Source of the DNA: Streptomyces sp. NRRL F-6492 | GTDB lineage: Bacteria; Actinomycetota; Actinomycetes; Streptomycetales; Streptomycetaceae | Reading direction: 5' to 3' | DNA: 64,000 nt | NCBI RefSeq assembly: GCF_001280125.1 | Contig: NZ_LGEG01000225.1 | Coordinates: 1-64,000 of the forward strand | Translations under genes and position numbers: made by a program | Notes under the pieces: generated by a model | The model's database searches: none | Told to the model about the DNA's origin: nothing | What the model saw: only the letters and a program-made list of their open reading frames with translations | Shown here: positions 62,647-64,000 of the stretch, piece after piece | How the letters are laid out: each line of letters begins with the position of its first letter | Numbering within the stretch: the first letter of the stretch is position 1

Positions 62647-64000
62647 GCCTGCTCTCCCTCGGTCGTCTTCGGGTCGGCGGCGGCCGTGCGCCAGCCCGGC
62701 TTGCGGAACTTCAGGAAGAACGCGGGGATCAGCAGGCCCAGGACCACCAGGCCGCCGCCGACGACGAGGACGTACGACCAGACGCTGCTGCCGCCGAACT
62801 GCGACGGCGGTACGAAGCCGATGGCGAGGGCCGCGAGGGAGGCGAGCAGGCCGACCGAGCACAGCAGGCCCAGGGCGGGCGCCCGGTAGCCGCGCGGATG
62901 GTCCGGCTGGGTCTTCCGCAGGCGCATCGCGGCCACGAACATCAGCAGGTAGACGATCAGGTACACCTGCGTGGTGATGGTGGAGAAGATCCAGTACACG
63001 CTCGACACGTTGGGGATCAGCGCGTAGAGCAGGGCGATCACCGAGGTCACGACGCCCTGCGTGACCAGGATGTTCTGCTGGATGCCGTACTTGTTGAGCT
63101 TCTGCAGGAACGGCGGCAGGTAGCCCTCGCTGCGCGAGATCTCCAGGAGGCCCTTGGACGGCCCGGCGAGCCAGGTCAGCATGCCGCCGAGGGCGGCGGA
63201 GATCAGCATGACGGCGGCGATCGGGGTCATCCAGCCGACGTGGAAGTACGAGAAGAAGGCGTTGAACGCCTGCATCACGCCGGCCGTCAGGCTGAGCTGG
63301 TCGGCGGGGACGACCCAGCTGATCGCGAGCGCCGGCAGGATGAAGATCAGCAGGACCAGGCCCATCGCCAGGAACATCGACTTCGGGTACTCCTTCGCCG
63401 GGTCCTTCAGCGAGGAGACGTGCACCGCGTTCATCTCCATGCCGGAGTACGACAGGAAGTTGTTGACGATCAGGACGAGGCTGGCCAGGCCCGTCCACTG
63501 CGGCAGCAGGTGGCTCCCGTCCATCGGCGCGGCCGACGCGTTGCCCTGGCCGAGGAAGACCATGCCGAGGACGACGAGGACCGTGCCCGGCACCAGGGTC
63601 CCGATGATCAGGCCCCAGCTGGAGAGCCCGGCGAGGGCCTTCGTGCCGCGCGAGGAGACCCACACCCCGGTCCAGTACAGGACCATGATGACGATCGCCG
63701 TGTAGACGCCGTTCGAGGCGAGGGACGGGTCGATGACGTACGCGATGGTCGAGGCCACGAAGGCGAGCAGGCTCGGGTAGTAGAAGATCGTCATCGCGAA
63801 CTGGCACCAGACCGCGAGGAACCCGAGCGGCTTCGAGAGCCCCTCGGACACCCAGCGGTAGACGCCGCCGTTCCAGCCGGAGGCGAGCTCGGCGGAGACC
63901 AGGGCCGTCGGCAGCAGGAACACCACGGCCGGGACGAGGTACAGGAACACGCAGGCCAGGCCGTAGACGGCCATCGTCGGCGCGGCCCGCAGGCTCGCCA
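62643..64000 (-). CDS. APC superfamily amino-acid permease (5' end outside window)
   Basis: The frame is open to the window end: before MAVYGLACVFLYLVPAVVFL it reads ASLRAAPT, the usual run-up in this family, so 5' sequence is missing. At least eleven membrane helices. Features: ALVSAELASGWNGGVYRWVS, TYLAYVIDPSLA-like segment, VVPADQLSLTAGVMQAFNAF, and LRKTQPDHPRGYRAPALGLL. Similar to glutamate:GABA antiporter and related APC members. First known gene of the operon with the small membrane protein and the ThrE-type exporter. Confidence 0.9.
   Translation of the reverse strand, partial: ASLRAAPTMAVYGLACVFLYLVPAVVFLLPTALVSAELASGWNGGVYRWVSEGLSKPLGFLAVWCQFAMTIFYYPSLLAFVASTIAYVIDPSLASNGVYTAIVIMVLYWTGVWVSSRGTKALAGLSSWGLIIGTLVPGTVLVVLGMVFLGQGNASAAPMDGSHLLPQWTGLASLVLIVNNFLSYSGMEMNAVHVSSLKDPAKEYPKSMFLAMGLVLLIFILPALAISWVVPADQLSLTAGVMQAFNAFFSYFHVGWMTPIAAVMLISAALGGMLTWLAGPSKGLLEISRSEGYLPPFLQKLNKYGIQQNILVTQGVVTSVIALLYALIPNVSSVYWIFSTITTQVYLIVYLLMFVAAMRLRKTQPDHPRGYRAPALGLLCSVGLLASLAALAIGFVPPSQFGGSSVWSYVLVVGGGLVVLGLLIPAFFLKFRKPGWRTAAADPKTTEGEQA

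Overview
The window is high-GC actinobacterial DNA of the Streptomyces type. The evidence is strong GC bias at third codon positions, frequent GTG starts, ATGA/GTGA stop-start overlaps, TAGRNT-type -10 boxes, and a gene order (M18 aminopeptidase, acyl-CoA dehydrogenase, pirin, AI-2E permease, SpoIIE-type phosphatase, aspS ... metG) typical of the Streptomyces chromosome core. The pirin gene holds an unoccupied site almost identical to the classical phiC31 attB. No rRNA, tRNA, insertion sequence, integrase, CRISPR or replication origin was seen. Layout. 1-11.3 kb is ordinary core: a thioredoxin-fold/NHL protein (cut by the window edge), M18 aminopeptidase, acyl-CoA dehydrogenase, SseB-like protein, an isolated gcvH, pirin, AI-2E permease and a PAS-GAF-PP2C-HATPase regulator. 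11.4-19.1 kb is the accessory region. aspS reads normally up to motif 3 and then shifts frame where 25 nt of conserved coding sequence are missing. A second, diverged copy of the aspS 3' end lies 1007 bp downstream with a 47-nt gap that starts at the same place. Between the two copies sits an orphan toxin tip with a probable immunity gene. Beyond the second copy are another probable immunity gene, a 5'-truncated Rhs/YD-repeat gene with its own toxin tip, and a tightly overlapping six-gene minus-strand operon containing two tandem Imm50-like genes and a SUKH-like fragment. The toxin tips and nearby small genes are visibly AT-richer than their surroundings. 19.2-41.7 kb returns to core and lineage genes: an HTH/zinc-ribbon protein, DoxX-like protein, metG, a two-component system, a VWA/TerF-like protein, a Tat-exported PhoX phosphatase preceded by a PHO-box-like repeat, an amino-acid permease, an EEP nuclease/phosphatase, several small membrane proteins, a MocR-type regulator, a DrrAB-type ABC exporter, a universal stress protein, and a flavin reductase/luciferase-like pair. 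41.9-54.6 kb is a late cobalamin (corrin ring) cluster: cobL-cobM on plus, cbiD and cobK diverging from a 12-bp spacer, a cobG-cobH-cobIJ operon on minus with stop-start overlaps, and cobN on plus behind a B12 riboswitch. Inside the cluster lie a 24-codon gene for ribosomal protein bL37 and a Phd/VapC toxin-antitoxin pair whose toxin is broken by a 7-bp tandem duplication. 54.7-64 kb holds an ABC-F protein, a DoxX/MarR divergent pair, an alpha/beta hydrolase, a DUF1648-GntR operon, a D-2-hydroxyacid dehydrogenase, and an operon of APC permease, small membrane-anchored protein and ThrE-type exporter that runs off the window end. The most interesting part is 12.9-19.1 kb. It looks like a polymorphic-toxin locus whose displaced toxin/immunity cassettes are anchored by repeated copies of the aspS 3' end, which may act as a homology arm for cassette exchange. 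The aspS lesion must be confirmed against reads before biology is built on it.
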